A stretch of DNA of 64,000 nt from Bryopsis sp. KO-2023 (taxonomy: Eukaryota > Chlorophyta > Ulvophyceae > Bryopsidales > Bryopsidaceae), in assembly GCA_030272585.1 (NCBI GenBank), contig BSYQ01000006.1, positions 5,001 through 69,000 on the forward strand, given 5' to 3'. Below the pieces are notes generated by a model. It worked only from the letters and a program-made list of their open reading frames with translations. It did no database searches and had not been told where the DNA came from. Positions 21,567 through 30,971 of this stretch are shown here, in pieces. Position numbers and translations under genes: made by a program. Position 1 is the first letter of the stretch. Each line of letters opens with the position of its first letter.

Positions 21567-22445
21567 ACTGGAGGCAGAAAAGAAGGTGACGGGGAGTGCC
21601 GTCCTGATGCTCATGGCTCGGATCAGCGCTGCGGTAGATGCCATGAACATCGAGGAACCGGATGTGATAGACTTCAGAGATGTGCTCCGCACAGTCATGG
21701 ACCATGAATTTGACGATCCCGCATGGCTCCTGGCCGTCGGGTGCATGCAGCATTTGGATCCGACCAAACTATCACTCGAAGACGCTGAGGTGAATCGGTA
21801 TTTGTGGGGCACCCCAGGGCGCTTTCCTTGCTTGAGGAAGCAATTCAGCAGACCTGATCTGTGGGTTTCAGATGTGCTGCAAGAGTGCGTGACTCTGCTG
21901 AAGGAGATCCGGCTGCGATCAGATTACAGAGGTGTTGACAATCCGGGGGAAGGCAGAGAGGGAAAAAAAAAGAAAAAGGAAAATCTCGAACGGGACTGGC
22001 TCAGTGTGTGCCCTCCTCCATCTGCTACGGGCGGTTCTTGAAACGTTCTAGACAGGCTCAGGATTGTTCGATCGAAAACAAGTTACAGGACTCCCCAACG
22101 CTCTCACATAAGTATCAAACACAAAGCTAGAGTCACCTCAATCAGTCCCATCACATCAAACGTTACAGTTCTTATTCTGATGAGTGGGAGCGATATTGTG
22201 GGGTGAGGAGGGTTATTCAGAGCACTTCATCTGTTCTGGACTGGTGGAGGGTACACCAGGCGGCATACCCAATAGTTTCGATCCTGGCTGCCGAGTATCT
22301 CTGCATCCCAGCCTCCAGCCCCTCGGTTGAGCGGATGTTCAGTGTCAATGGCCACCAGCTGAACAAGCGCAGGAGGGCGATGGAGGAGAGCAAGGTCAAC
22401 CAACTGACCGTGCTCCGGGACAATCTGCATCTGTTCAGGGCATGA
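21567..22445 (+). pseudogene. hAT transposase, C-terminal part
   Basis: Begins with the ACTGG target duplication of D. The frame continues with a helical region (MARISAAVDAMNIEEPDVID) and ends in the hAT dimerisation domain at 22203-22445, with VLDWWRVHQAAYPIVSILAA, LCIPASSPSVERMFSVNG and LNKRRRAMEESKVNQL. Between about 21935 and 22170 the reading frame is interrupted. A TTACAG acceptor near 22170 and a purine-rich low-complexity stretch suggest an intron, whose exact ends I could not settle. Only the insertion of D separates it from its N-terminal half. Confidence 0.88.
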
Positions 22446-22659
22446 CCTGAACTGCTTCTGTTTGATTGTGTGGGACAATCTGTATTCTGATTCAGAACCC
22501 TCCTGTTACGGAGAAACTCTCCTTTTTTTGGTTTGGGGTGCCGGGTATGTTCTCTGTTTGGGGTGCTGGGTATGGATCAGACAATCTGCATCTTGACCTG
22601 GTGTGATTTGCCCCGAGTTCTGTTTGTTTTGGTATGGGTATGTAATCCAAACTCTTTTG

Positions 22660-23045
22660 AATGCTTGGTAAAAAGTATCAGAGGTTTCCACAGATTCCAG
22701 CACTGATGCAGCCCACACAAATAACCCTCTGTTTATGGTTCATGGTTCATTACATGACTCAAACAAAACAAAAAGTTTCAGAGGTTCCACAGATTCCAAC
22801 ACTGATTCAGCCCACACAAATAACCCTCTGTTTATGGTTCATGGTTCATGGTTCATTACGTGAATCAAAAAACAGATAACAGATACCAGACTGGTTCATG
22901 GTTCATTACGTGGATCAAAAAACAGATAACAGATACCAGACTGGTTCATGGTTCATTACGTGGATCAAAAAACAGATAACAGATACCAGACTGGTTCATG
23001 GTTCATTACGTGAATCAAAAAACAGATAACAGATAACAGATAACC
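22660..23045 (+). repeat. Tandem repeats inside the hAT
   Basis: Two units containing CAGATTCCAxCACTGATxCAG (about 110 bp apart) are followed by about four units of about 54 bp with GGTTCATGGTTCATTACGTG and AACAGATAACAGATACCAG. Non-coding spacer between two convergent genes of the element. Confidence 0.8.
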
Positions 23046-23075
23046 CTCTGTTTATGGTGACTCAAAACAGTTTCT

Positions 23076-24814
23076 TTAATTTGGCTCCTCCTCCTCCACC
23101 AACCTCCCATCCGGTCCAACCCTGACCCGATACACACGTGTGCGGTCTTCAGGGATAGGTGCAAAGTCGACCGAGCCAGTATCCAGGTCCCTCATCACAT
23201 TTCGGTCCTCCAAACGGGTCTGATGGTGGAAGAGGCCTTCACGGACTCTGTGGAGAGCGTAACAGTTCTGCAGGTATACGTTTTGCACGAACTGATTCAG
23301 ATGGGGCATGGAGGCGAAGGTTATCGGGAATTGGATGGTGAAGTCGGGGAAGAAGGCATACTCCGTCTGCATGTTGGCTCTCTCTCGCTGGGCAGTTCTG
23401 CGCTGTTCCCTGCTCCGTTCAGACATGATCCTTCGCAAGGGGGCTTGCCTGCGCTGAGGGTACCCCTCAGTGTCGTTGATGCAAGGTTGTCCATCAAAGT
23501 CCATGGGCCACCTGTCCATCAATGGGGGTCTGGGGTTTGCCTGCCTCTGACCACCATGACCACCCTGGCCACCCTGACCACCCTGGCCACCATGACCACC
23601 CTGGCCACCCTGACCACCCTGGCCACCATGACCACCCTGGCCACCCTGACCTGCTCTGTTCCTGTTCCTGCCGCCTCCCCCGAATTCCCATCCACCAACA
23701 TTCCCCCTTCCACCAGCTCCAGCAGCTCTGAACATGTTTGGGGGTGGCCCTCTTCCACCACCTTCAGCAGCTCTAAACACGTTGGGGGGTGGCCCTCTTC
23801 CACCAGCTTCAGCGGCTCTGAACAGATTGGGGGGTGGCCCTCTTCCACCAGCTTCAGCGGCTCTGAACATATTGGGGGGTGGCCCTCTTCCACCAGCTTC
23901 AGCAGCTCTGAACAGATTGGGGGGTGGCCCTCTTCCACCAGCTCTAGCAGGTCTGAACATGTTTGGGGGGGAGCCTCTTCCACCAGGGTGAAGCACAGGT
24001 TCAGGTTCATAAACAGACTCCTCGTCCGTCATACTCCACGGGTTTTCTGGCAGCTGCTCAGAGGGTCCCTCAGGTTCAGGTTCAGATTCAGGTTCAGGTT
24101 CAGGTTCATCTGCGGTTGGAAGTGTAGCTTCAGGCAAAATCTCTTGTGCAGGATCAGGTGCTGGAAGACTTGCAGCTTCGATGCTCCAGTCGAACGTTCT
24201 GCTCAGATCTAGATCAACCTCGTGCATGGTTGCAACCTCCTCTCTGAGCTGGTCCAGATGAGGCAATAGCTGGCGATCACGAAGGAGTTCTGCAAAAGAC
24301 AGAATGTGAATGTGAGGGCAGAGAGAAAAACAACCTACTTTGAACCTGATGCTGGACTGCTCACCTGTAGGCACCATGTAGGGGTATTCCATGTCCCCCA
24401 GGTTGGTGCTCCCCTTCCTGGTCAGTCCTGGAGGTGTCACCAGAATGGAATCGAGTATGGGGTCGATGCGCCTTTCAGGGGGGTTGCTCGCTCGGTACGC
24501 TCGCAAGAAAAGTTCGTCTCCGCTTCCCGCAGCGCTGTCCAGGGCGGATGCAGCTTTCCAGAACAGAGCCTAGGAAGACAAGTAACATTAACCCTAAGTC
24601 AAAACATTCGAAACAGAAACAGTGCAGCAGATAGCAGGCAGCATACACTTACATTTTCCAGACCAAAATACGTGTTAAGCGACGTCAAATGCCGGAACAC
24701 CACCTCGGCGGCATCCCGATCTACCACCGTCCCGGGCTGGAACAGGTATGTTCGGTTTTGGAGCCTGTTCCGGAGCCTCACGACATACTGCCGTGCTTTG
24801 AGTTCCACGTACAT
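23076..24814 (-). CDS. Second hAT gene: spliced, repeat-rich protein of unknown function
   Basis: Three exons predicted on the minus strand: 24814-24653, 24569-24365 and 24289-23076, with GT-AG introns (GTAAGT...CCTAG and GTGAGC...TGCAG). They total 1581 bp, or 526 residues. The second intron is a multiple of three and open, so its retention would not break the frame. The middle has an acidic EPEPESEPEPE tract, about five 20-residue repeats of GGRGPPPNLFRAAEA type, and a GGQGGHGGQGG run. The N-terminal 120 residues and the C-terminal 130 (PDFTIQFPITFASMPHLNQF; VYRVRVGPDGRLVEEEEPN) look folded. I recognise no family. It converges on the transposase gene within the hAT ends, so it moves with the element. 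Confidence 0.72.
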
Positions 24815-24949
24815 CGCAATCGATCAGCACTGCAGGCGAGACAACAACAAGATACCACGATACAAAGGCGCACGGTGCGGTGAAGTCGAACAGGGAGCGA
24901 AGTCGATATATTCGGGACAGTACGGCAGAACTGACTAACTTTGGATTTG

Positions 24950-25411
24950 ATCGGAAGTGATGATCGGTGCAAAAGTCGGTTTTTGATTTCTTGGACCGAT
25001 CATAATCGGAATTTGAAACCAAATCCCGATCAACCGACCATGATCGGAGCTGATCGGATCAACGGCCGATTAATCGGCGTTTCACCGATCTTGATCGGCC
25101 GATTAGGCGTTTGCATGTCGCAACGCTTGATCGTGATCGGGATCGTGATCGGAGCAACCGATTAGATCGATAATCGGAAGCCCGATCCCGATTACGATCA
25201 AGCTTTGATCGGCCGACCACGATCATCGATCAGGTTTTAATCGGCCGATCACGATCACGATCATCGATCATGATCGGTAGAAAAAAAAAAAAAAAGACCG
25301 ATCATTTTCAGAATCATGTGGAACGAGATCGTATCAGGTCAGATCAATGAAACGACCTGTCCTGACATCGAAAATGGACGGCCGATCATTTCCGATCACG
25401 TCCATAGTATG
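24950..25411. repeat. Right subterminal GATCGG array of the hAT
   Basis: Mirrors the left array with dense GATCGG, CCGATCA and TGATCGTGATC words, ending in the inverted repeat TCCATAGTATG. Confidence 0.85.
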
Positions 25412-26214
25412 AGCACAGCTCAAACGTTCCTGTAGCGAGTGAGTGGAAGGCGACGGCCTCCTTTACGCACGGACGCGAGGCGTGGAGACGAATACGTCCC
25501 AGCCCTTTTTTGTTTTGGTCGATTTTTATCCCAATTCTCATCCGTTTCGAGTGATCTTGGAGTCTAATCCTAACCTCTCGACCCAAGGAAGCCTGTCGAC
25601 TTCGAAGCAGAGACATTCGACGAGTTTCGAAGGAGATATCGATCTACCAAGATTGATACTTACTGTGATCGTAAGAGTGATCATTTGACTCGATCTGAAA
25701 CGGTTTTTTTTTAATTTGGCAATCACAGAAGGGGTTTTATTTTCTTTTTCCTTGATATTTTGAAGGATTTTATTGCTTTCTCCCTTCTGTGGAAGGTAGT
25801 AGATTCAACTGGATCCATTTTTGTAGGAAAACAACTTCTGGAAATTTTTGTATAGGTCTTTATTTTCCCTTGGCAGAATTGAGATTTTTTCTTGATTTTG
25901 TTTTTTCTGGGTGGTGTTTTTTATTTTGTAGAGCTGCAAAATTTTCTTGAGCTCTAAGTTTCTGGTTTGGGTTGGTTTTTTCCTTGTGTGAACTCCCTTT
26001 TCTTCGAAAGGTTGAGTCTTTTTATTTTAGGCTGTGCGGAAGTTAAAACAAAAAAAACACAGTGAAAGATATTGGAGAACTTCTGGGTTCTAAAAGAAAT
26101 CTTCAGGTGTTTCCCTTTCTTTTCTAAAAATTGATAGTTTTAGGAAAACGGGTCTGTGGACAAAATTTTATATATAAAAAACAAAGTTAAACAAAATTCT
26201 GGGAATATAAAACA
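25412..26214 (+). other. Leader region of element E
   Basis: Begins with the hAT target duplication AGCACAGC. AT-rich and T-rich from 25690 on. No gene seen; it is the untranslated leader between the primer site and the SH3 ORF. Confidence 0.55.
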
Positions 26215-27591
26215 ATGGAGAAAAAAGAACACGGAAGAGTTTTGCACGACTTTGGGGCAGAATTTGCAGAGGAGCTTTCAGTTCAGAAAAATGAGATTGT
26301 TATCATCTTGGAAGAGTGTGATCAGGGTTGGACTTCAGTACAATCCAAAAGGGATGATAAAATTGGTTTGATTCCTTCGTCCTATCTTCAGAAAATTGAG
26401 GAGAAAAAAAAGGTTATGGCATCCCCACCTCAGGTTTTTCAAGGAAGCTTTTCTAAACCTGAAAAATTGCATCAGAATCTTTGTAGTTCTGATCCAGTTG
26501 TTTTCTCACACAAAATTGAATATGGCAGAATTTTAACTGAGTTTTCCGGTGGCTTTTCCGGGGAGATTTCTGTGGGAAAAGGAGAGATTGTACGAGTTGT
26601 GAAGGAGAAAAATGATGGGCAAGTTTTGGTGAAATTACAAAGTGGTGTAGAAGGTTTGATACCTTTTTCTTACATGGAATCAGTGGATGATTCTTTTTTG
26701 AATGATGTCCAGTTTTCTATTGGATGTCAAACGGAAGGAGAAATGAGAGATCAAAAATATGAGATTAGGGATTGCAATTTGTTGTGCTCTTCGATTCTTG
26801 AAATCCCTAAAATCATCCAAAGACATCATCCAATGAATTTTCAGTGTGAAAGTAGGAAAGGGAGATATGATAGGCAACCAGAAATGGTGAATTTTTCTCC
26901 TGTACAATGGCATTGTCAAATAAAGGCCGATCAGGAAAAGAAAAGGTTTTTTTTCTCAGATGTACAACGAAGCATGAAGATTGTGGAAAATAGGAGCGAA
27001 AACCTTGAGAAGATTTTCAGATTGTGGGAAAAAGATGTGGAAAAAATTCAAGCTTTAGAGAAAGAGATTCTCAGATTGAGGGCTGATTCTTTAAAAAACT
27101 TGGATATGGAATTGAAGCGAGCACGGGACGCACATTCGGATGGTGGCTGGAAAAGAAGCAGAAGACCTTTCAAGTTGTCTTCAGATGTTATTGAAGAGCA
27201 TCTCAAACCCAAAGAAGAACATCCAAGAGATGCATTTGTACAAAAGGAGAAATTACCAAGCCAAGGATCAAAAAGCGGGATGGAATCTGATTGCAAGAAA
27301 AAGGAGACCGAGCAAATGATGCGAACTGATCAATTTGAATCAAGAGTGAGGAGGAGAAACAGGAGACGACAAAGAAATTTACAAAGAAATGTAAGCTGTT
27401 CTCCTACACATTTTAGAGATGGTCAGAAATTTCCTGACTGGCAAATTCCAGGACACGTACAGGGTAGATTGCCATTGATTTCTTGGATGCAATCTCCTTG
27501 GCCAGAATTTTACTGGTGGCCCTATTACCGGCATTTTAATTGGAATTTGCACGATTCTTTTTTTCGCACAAGATTTCCTTTTAGATCTTAA
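26215..27591 (+). CDS. Tandem SH3-domain ORF of element E
   Basis: 458 residues, open throughout. The first SH3 domain lies at about 5-60 (GRVLHDFGAEFAEELSVQKN, GWTSVQ, GLIPSSYLQKI) and a second at about 100-156 (GRILTEFSGGFSGEISVGKG, VEGLIPFSYMESV). Both keep the ALYDF-like start, the acidic RT-loop and the G-L-I-P-x-x-Y end of SH3 folds. A helical stretch follows (about 250-305), then a basic patch (RVRRRNRRRQRNLQR) and an aromatic C-terminus. SH3 folds bind Pro-rich peptides. It lies where gag would be, between the leader and integrase. No CCHC knuckle or capsid motif was seen. Either a captured host-type sequence or an unusual structural protein of the element; the domain call is firm, the role is not. 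Confidence 0.75.
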   Translation: MEKKEHGRVLHDFGAEFAEELSVQKNEIVIILEECDQGWTSVQSKRDDKIGLIPSSYLQKIEEKKKVMASPPQVFQGSFSKPEKLHQNLCSSDPVVFSHKIEYGRILTEFSGGFSGEISVGKGEIVRVVKEKNDGQVLVKLQSGVEGLIPFSYMESVDDSFLNDVQFSIGCQTEGEMRDQKYEIRDCNLLCSSILEIPKIIQRHHPMNFQCESRKGRYDRQPEMVNFSPVQWHCQIKADQEKKRFFFSDVQRSMKIVENRSENLEKIFRLWEKDVEKIQALEKEILRLRADSLKNLDMELKRARDAHSDGGWKRSRRPFKLSSDVIEEHLKPKEEHPRDAFVQKEKLPSQGSKSGMESDCKKKETEQMMRTDQFESRVRRRNRRRQRNLQRNVSCSPTHFRDGQKFPDWQIPGHVQGRLPLISWMQSPWPEFYWWPYYRHFNWNLHDSFFRTRFPFRS

Positions 27592-27896
27592 TGAAAAGTG
27601 ATTTGATTCGAGGGTCTCATATGCTTATATTGCGGGGTTTTATTCTCTACCTTCTATCGTGTTGGAACAAGAGTGGTTCTTTTGTTTGGATAAAAAAATG
27701 GTGTACGATATATGGAAAGACGCGGCAAGTCTTAGATACTTGCAATATGGTGAAAGGTTAAGTGGTTCGCATGCGGAAAGGAATAGAATCCTTGCTAAGA
27801 AAAAGACTTACGAATTTCGCGGCCCGATTTTGTGGAAAAAAGATAAAGGCCTTCTTTCAAGAATTGTGCCAAGGCCAGAAACAAGAGTGTCACTTG

Positions 27897-28984
27897 CATA
27901 CTATGGATCCGACACCGATATGTCGGCGTCCGACTTTTCCGATAACCGATAAAAGTCGGCCTCAGAAAGCGCCGATGTTGTCGGCGCCCGACTAATTCGG
28001 TCCGACATCGCCGATGTACCGATATAATCGGCCCGACTGTAATAGATCGGTCCGACTTTTCCGATAAGTAACGGCCGATCATCCAATTCTACCTTTGAAA
28101 CCAGATCGGATCGGGATCGGGATCGGCGTTTTCCGATCAGATCGGGAATTTACCGATTTTATCGGATTTTCCGATCATCCACCGACCCCGATCCGATCAT
28201 GATCGGAATGTCGGATGACGTACAAAGTGACCCCCGCAGGGTCCCCAGAACCCAAGGGAACCGAGTGGGATTCGAACACCGTACCGCACGATGTCGAACC
28301 ATCTACACTAAGCACTAAGCCAAGCGGACCACGGTGGATTAGTGGCTGTTGCAATAATATACCCTAATTTTACAGAATTACAAAAAGATCAAGGTATATT
28401 ATTGCAACAGCCACGAATCCACCGTGGTCCGCTTGGCTTAGTGCTTAGTGTAGATGGTTCGACACCGTGCGGTACGGTGTTCGAATCCCACTCGGTTCCC
28501 TTGGGTTTTGGGGACCCTGCGGGGGTCACTTTGTACGTCATCCGACATTCCGATCATGATCGGATCGGGGTCGGTGGATGATCGGAAAATCCGATAAAAT
28601 CGGAAATTTCCCAAATTCACCGACTTCGCGCCTTTCATGCCGATCATGATCGGACGACTCCGACTAACGCTCCGATCATAAGATCGTACCGACTTTTTGA
28701 TCGGCCGATCCTGCCGATCACGGCCGCGAAGTCAGATCGGATCGGGGTCGGGATCGGGTGAGCCGACCTTTAATCGGGTCGGACGCCGATCCCGATTAGT
28801 CGGTCCGATCATGGCGCCGATCTCCGATGATCGGGCCGATAATGATCGGAAAAAAAAAATCGGAAAAAAGCCGACTTTTTTCGTATCACTTAGTAATAGA
28901 CGTTAGTGAAAATCCGATCCCGATCCGACCCCGTTTAGACCTATTTATAGCAGGCCGATAATTGCCGACTGTATCCATAGTATG
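27897..28984. mobile_element. Non-autonomous hAT foldback element with tRNA-like arms
   Basis: 1088 bp with ends CATACTATGGAT and ATCCATAGTATG, the same as the large hAT, and a perfect 8-bp target duplication GTCACTTG (27889-27896 and 28985-28992). It codes for nothing. GATCGG/CCGATC words fill both ends. Its centre is a long inverted repeat (28144-28363 and 28393-28612). It could be moved by the transposase of the large hAT family. Confidence 0.95.
28144..28612. repeat. 220-bp inverted repeat with a tRNA-like sequence in each arm
   Basis: Arms of 220 bp, nearly perfect, around a 29-bp centre. Each arm carries a tRNA-like segment. On the plus strand of the right arm (about 28420-28500), TGGCTTAGTGCTTAG resembles a Pol III A box and GTGTTCGAATCCCAC a B box. 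Confidence 0.85.
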
Positions 28985-30029
28985 GTCACTTGTTAAAAAT
29001 GTGCACCTTGGTCTGGGGCACCTCAGGGACAAATGCCTTCGGTTTCTTAGGCAGAGATATTATTGGTCAGATTTGACTGGGTCAGTGAAAGAGGCTTTGA
29101 ACGAATGCGAAGCTTGCAGTTGCAATAGGTCTAAATGGAATACCCCAAAAAGCCTTATTCAGGACAAGGGTCCAGACCAACCTTTTGTTGGGTGGGCTGT
29201 GGATTTAGCCCAATTACCAATTAGTGAATGTGGGTATAAATATATTGCTGTGGCATTGGATCTTTTTTCAAAGTTTCTTGTGGTTACTATAATACCAGAT
29301 AAAACTTCAGAGACGGTTAGAACATGGTTTGGGGAAATATCCAAAACCTCAATATATTAGATCCGACAATGGTGGGGAATTCGATGGTGGATATTAAAAA
29401 TTGTTGGTGGAACAAGGCATTAGGCATGTCCACAGTAGACCATTGCATCCGCAAAGCAATGGTAATGTTGAAGCTACAATTGGGGATGTTAAGAAAAGGA
29501 TTAGATGTGTTCTTCTTGAGAGGAATCATATCAGCAAGCAATGGCCAAAAGTTTTAGGGAGAATTGTGGTGAGTCATAATTGTGCTCCTCACACTACCAC
29601 AGGACTTTCCCCCTATGAATTGGCTTATGGAATGAAGGCTATGATTGCAGTAAGTGGGGAGTTTTACTTACAAAGAAGTGAATTACCTTTAGAGGATCTT
29701 TGGAGTGAAGCAAAGAGGCAAATATCATTAGTCCAGGCAAAAAGACAAAGGGCTTTTGAAAAAAAACATTCTCGCTCGAGCAATTTTGATTTTGTAGTGG
29801 GGGATTTTGTTCGATTTCGTTTGTTGAGAAGGAAGAGTTTAGATCCATTAGCCTCGAAAACGGTATGGCAAATTCATGAAATAGATAGTGAATGGAGATT
29901 AGCAACGATTGTGTTGGGAAGAGAAAAACGACGCATGGGTTTGGAGGATTTACAAAAAATATCGGAATAGCGGGAAGTTTTTTTATTTTCGGAGATTTGC
30001 TAGTGGAAGCGAAGTGGAGCGATGACAAT

Positions 30030-30172
30030 TGTGGTCGACAAATCCTTTGGTGTCCAAGAATGATTAGGAAGTTCTCGGACGGAGAGATAGATCAACAGCG
30101 GTATTAAACAATTCTCTATTCTTGGCAGTTTGTATGGTTGTTTGTTATGCGTTCATGTAACGTCAAAATATT
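30030..30172 (+). repeat. Right LTR of element E
   Basis: 143 bp matching 9634-9776. Preceded by a purine-rich tract (about 30003-30020). An 11-bp word, GAGCGATGACA, occurs on both sides (30017-30027 and 30173-30183). Confidence 0.8.
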
Positions 30173-30332
30173 GAGCGATGACACAGGTGCTTTTCGCGAC
30201 TACGGACATCTTTTTACGCTCAAAGGCTTCTTGTTTTCGCCACAGTTTGGGAGCTTTTTCTACCTCTGATGTTCGCCCGCCCACGCAGAGTCGGGGCTTT
30301 GGTTTTGCTTTTCTTAGGCAGGCGAACGTCGG
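30173..30332. other. Flank between elements E and C
   Basis: No gene seen. The last five bases (30328-30332, GTCGG) are the left target duplication of element C. Confidence 0.5.
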
Positions 30333-30651
30333 TGTAAGACACGGGAGTGGTATAAGACAAAGGAACTTTACAAAGAACACCGAGTCCACCACCACACTAC
30401 TCTTGTAGTGCGGACCGGTCAAAGTCCAGTTACGGTTACGGCGGAGGTTCGAATCCTCCCCGGAACCACCTCTCACTCTTTCACACATTCACACAATGTC
30501 CCACTATGATCGGTCAGTCACACAACTAACCATCACCAACTACCACTCAGCCGAGCGGTTAAGACGAAAATAGAAAGACTCGCGATCCGGAGATCACGAG
30601 TTCGAACCCCACTGTTCCCACACTTCCACTACCACAAAGAAAACTGTCACA
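30333..30651 (-). repeat. 3' LTR of element C, with tRNA-like modules
   Basis: 319 bp. On the plus strand, antisense to the element, it carries a perfect T-arm (GGAGG-TTCGAAT-CCTCC, 30443-30459) and a second tRNA-like segment (30543-30621) with an A-box-like AGCCGAGCGGTTAAG and a B-box-like AGTTCGAACCCC. Confidence 0.92.
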
Positions 30652-30971
30652 AGACTCCCCCTGACCTTGGGAAGCTGGACCCTCAGTCCTAAGGTCACCA
30701 TAAGCACATAGAAAAACCAGCAAAGAAATAGAGCACTCCCCCAAAGGCAAAAAGGAAAATCCCAAAGACTCCCCAGAAAGCAAAAAGGAAAAAGCCCCAT
30801 CTGAAAAGCCAAACTCCAAGATAGTAGAAAAGAAATCAGCTGACCTGGTCTCAGCACTAACACCATCTCCCCTGAACCCCCAACAGTCATAGACTGAAAT
30901 TCAATTCTCATTCCCTTATCTCATTAAGAATACTTCTCATTTTTACTCACTATTGGCATCAATGATTCCAA

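Larger units (their letters stand above)
9794..25411 (+). mobile_element. Large hAT DNA transposon (15.6 kb including a nested chromovirus)
   Basis: Terminal inverted repeats CATACTATGGA (9794-9804) and TCCATAGTATG (25401-25411) are flanked by a perfect 8-bp target duplication AGCACAGC at 9786-9793 and 25412-25419. The 8-bp duplication, the transposase at 10596-22445 and the CA...TG ends are diagnostic of the hAT superfamily. The ends carry long arrays of GATCGG-type words. Inside are the transposase gene, interrupted by chromovirus D (12193-21566), a block of short tandem repeats and a second gene on the minus strand. It landed at the primer-binding site of element E. Without D the element would be about 6.2 kb. 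Confidence 0.95.
27659..29970 (+). pseudogene. Element E integrase region (broken)
   Basis: A Ty3/gypsy-type integrase fossil. A pre-integrase linker (RGPILWKKDKGLLSRIVPRP) precedes the foldback insertion (27897-28984). Beyond it come a zinc-binding segment (GLGHLRDKCLRFLRQRYYW, CEACSCNR), a catalytic-core stretch (GWAVDLAQLPISECGYKYIA) and a C-terminal part (PHTTTGLSPYELAYGMKAM). It is broken by the insertion and by at least one other break. Confidence 0.8.
9634..30172 (+). mobile_element. Element E: old LTR retrotransposon fossil with SH3 ORF and integrase, split by two hAT insertions
   Basis: Direct repeats of 143 bp at 9634-9776 and 30030-30172 (starting TGTGGTCGAC, ending CAAAATATT) flank the element. 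A primer-binding site TGGTTTCGGAGCA (9777-9789) touches the left repeat and a purine-rich tract precedes the right one. Between them lie two hAT insertions (9794-25411 and 27897-28984), a leader, an SH3-domain ORF (26215-27591) and a Ty3/gypsy-type integrase region (27659-29970). No reverse transcriptase was found in the element's own sequence, about 3.8 kb once insertions are set aside. It is broken: two insertions and at least one further break. No target duplication could be matched at its outer ends. It is the oldest layer of the nest. Confidence 0.75.

Noticed and set aside
23223-24212. Plus-strand open frame of 329 codons in the hAT
   Set aside because: It is the mirror of the repeat-rich exon of the minus-strand gene, whose introns and folded ends make that strand the better call.
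28420-28500. Possible functional tRNA gene in the foldback element
   Set aside because: A and B box words are present, but acceptor pairing is poor and the copy is mirrored in the other arm.
27897-28984. CRISPR-like or satellite array made of GATCGG words
   Set aside because: Inverted ends and an exact 8-bp target duplication show it is a hAT-type transposon.
30441-30621. Possible real tRNA genes in the LTRs of element C
   Set aside because: The T-arms are good, but no matching 5' acceptor strand or full cloverleaf was found, so these are tRNA-like modules only.
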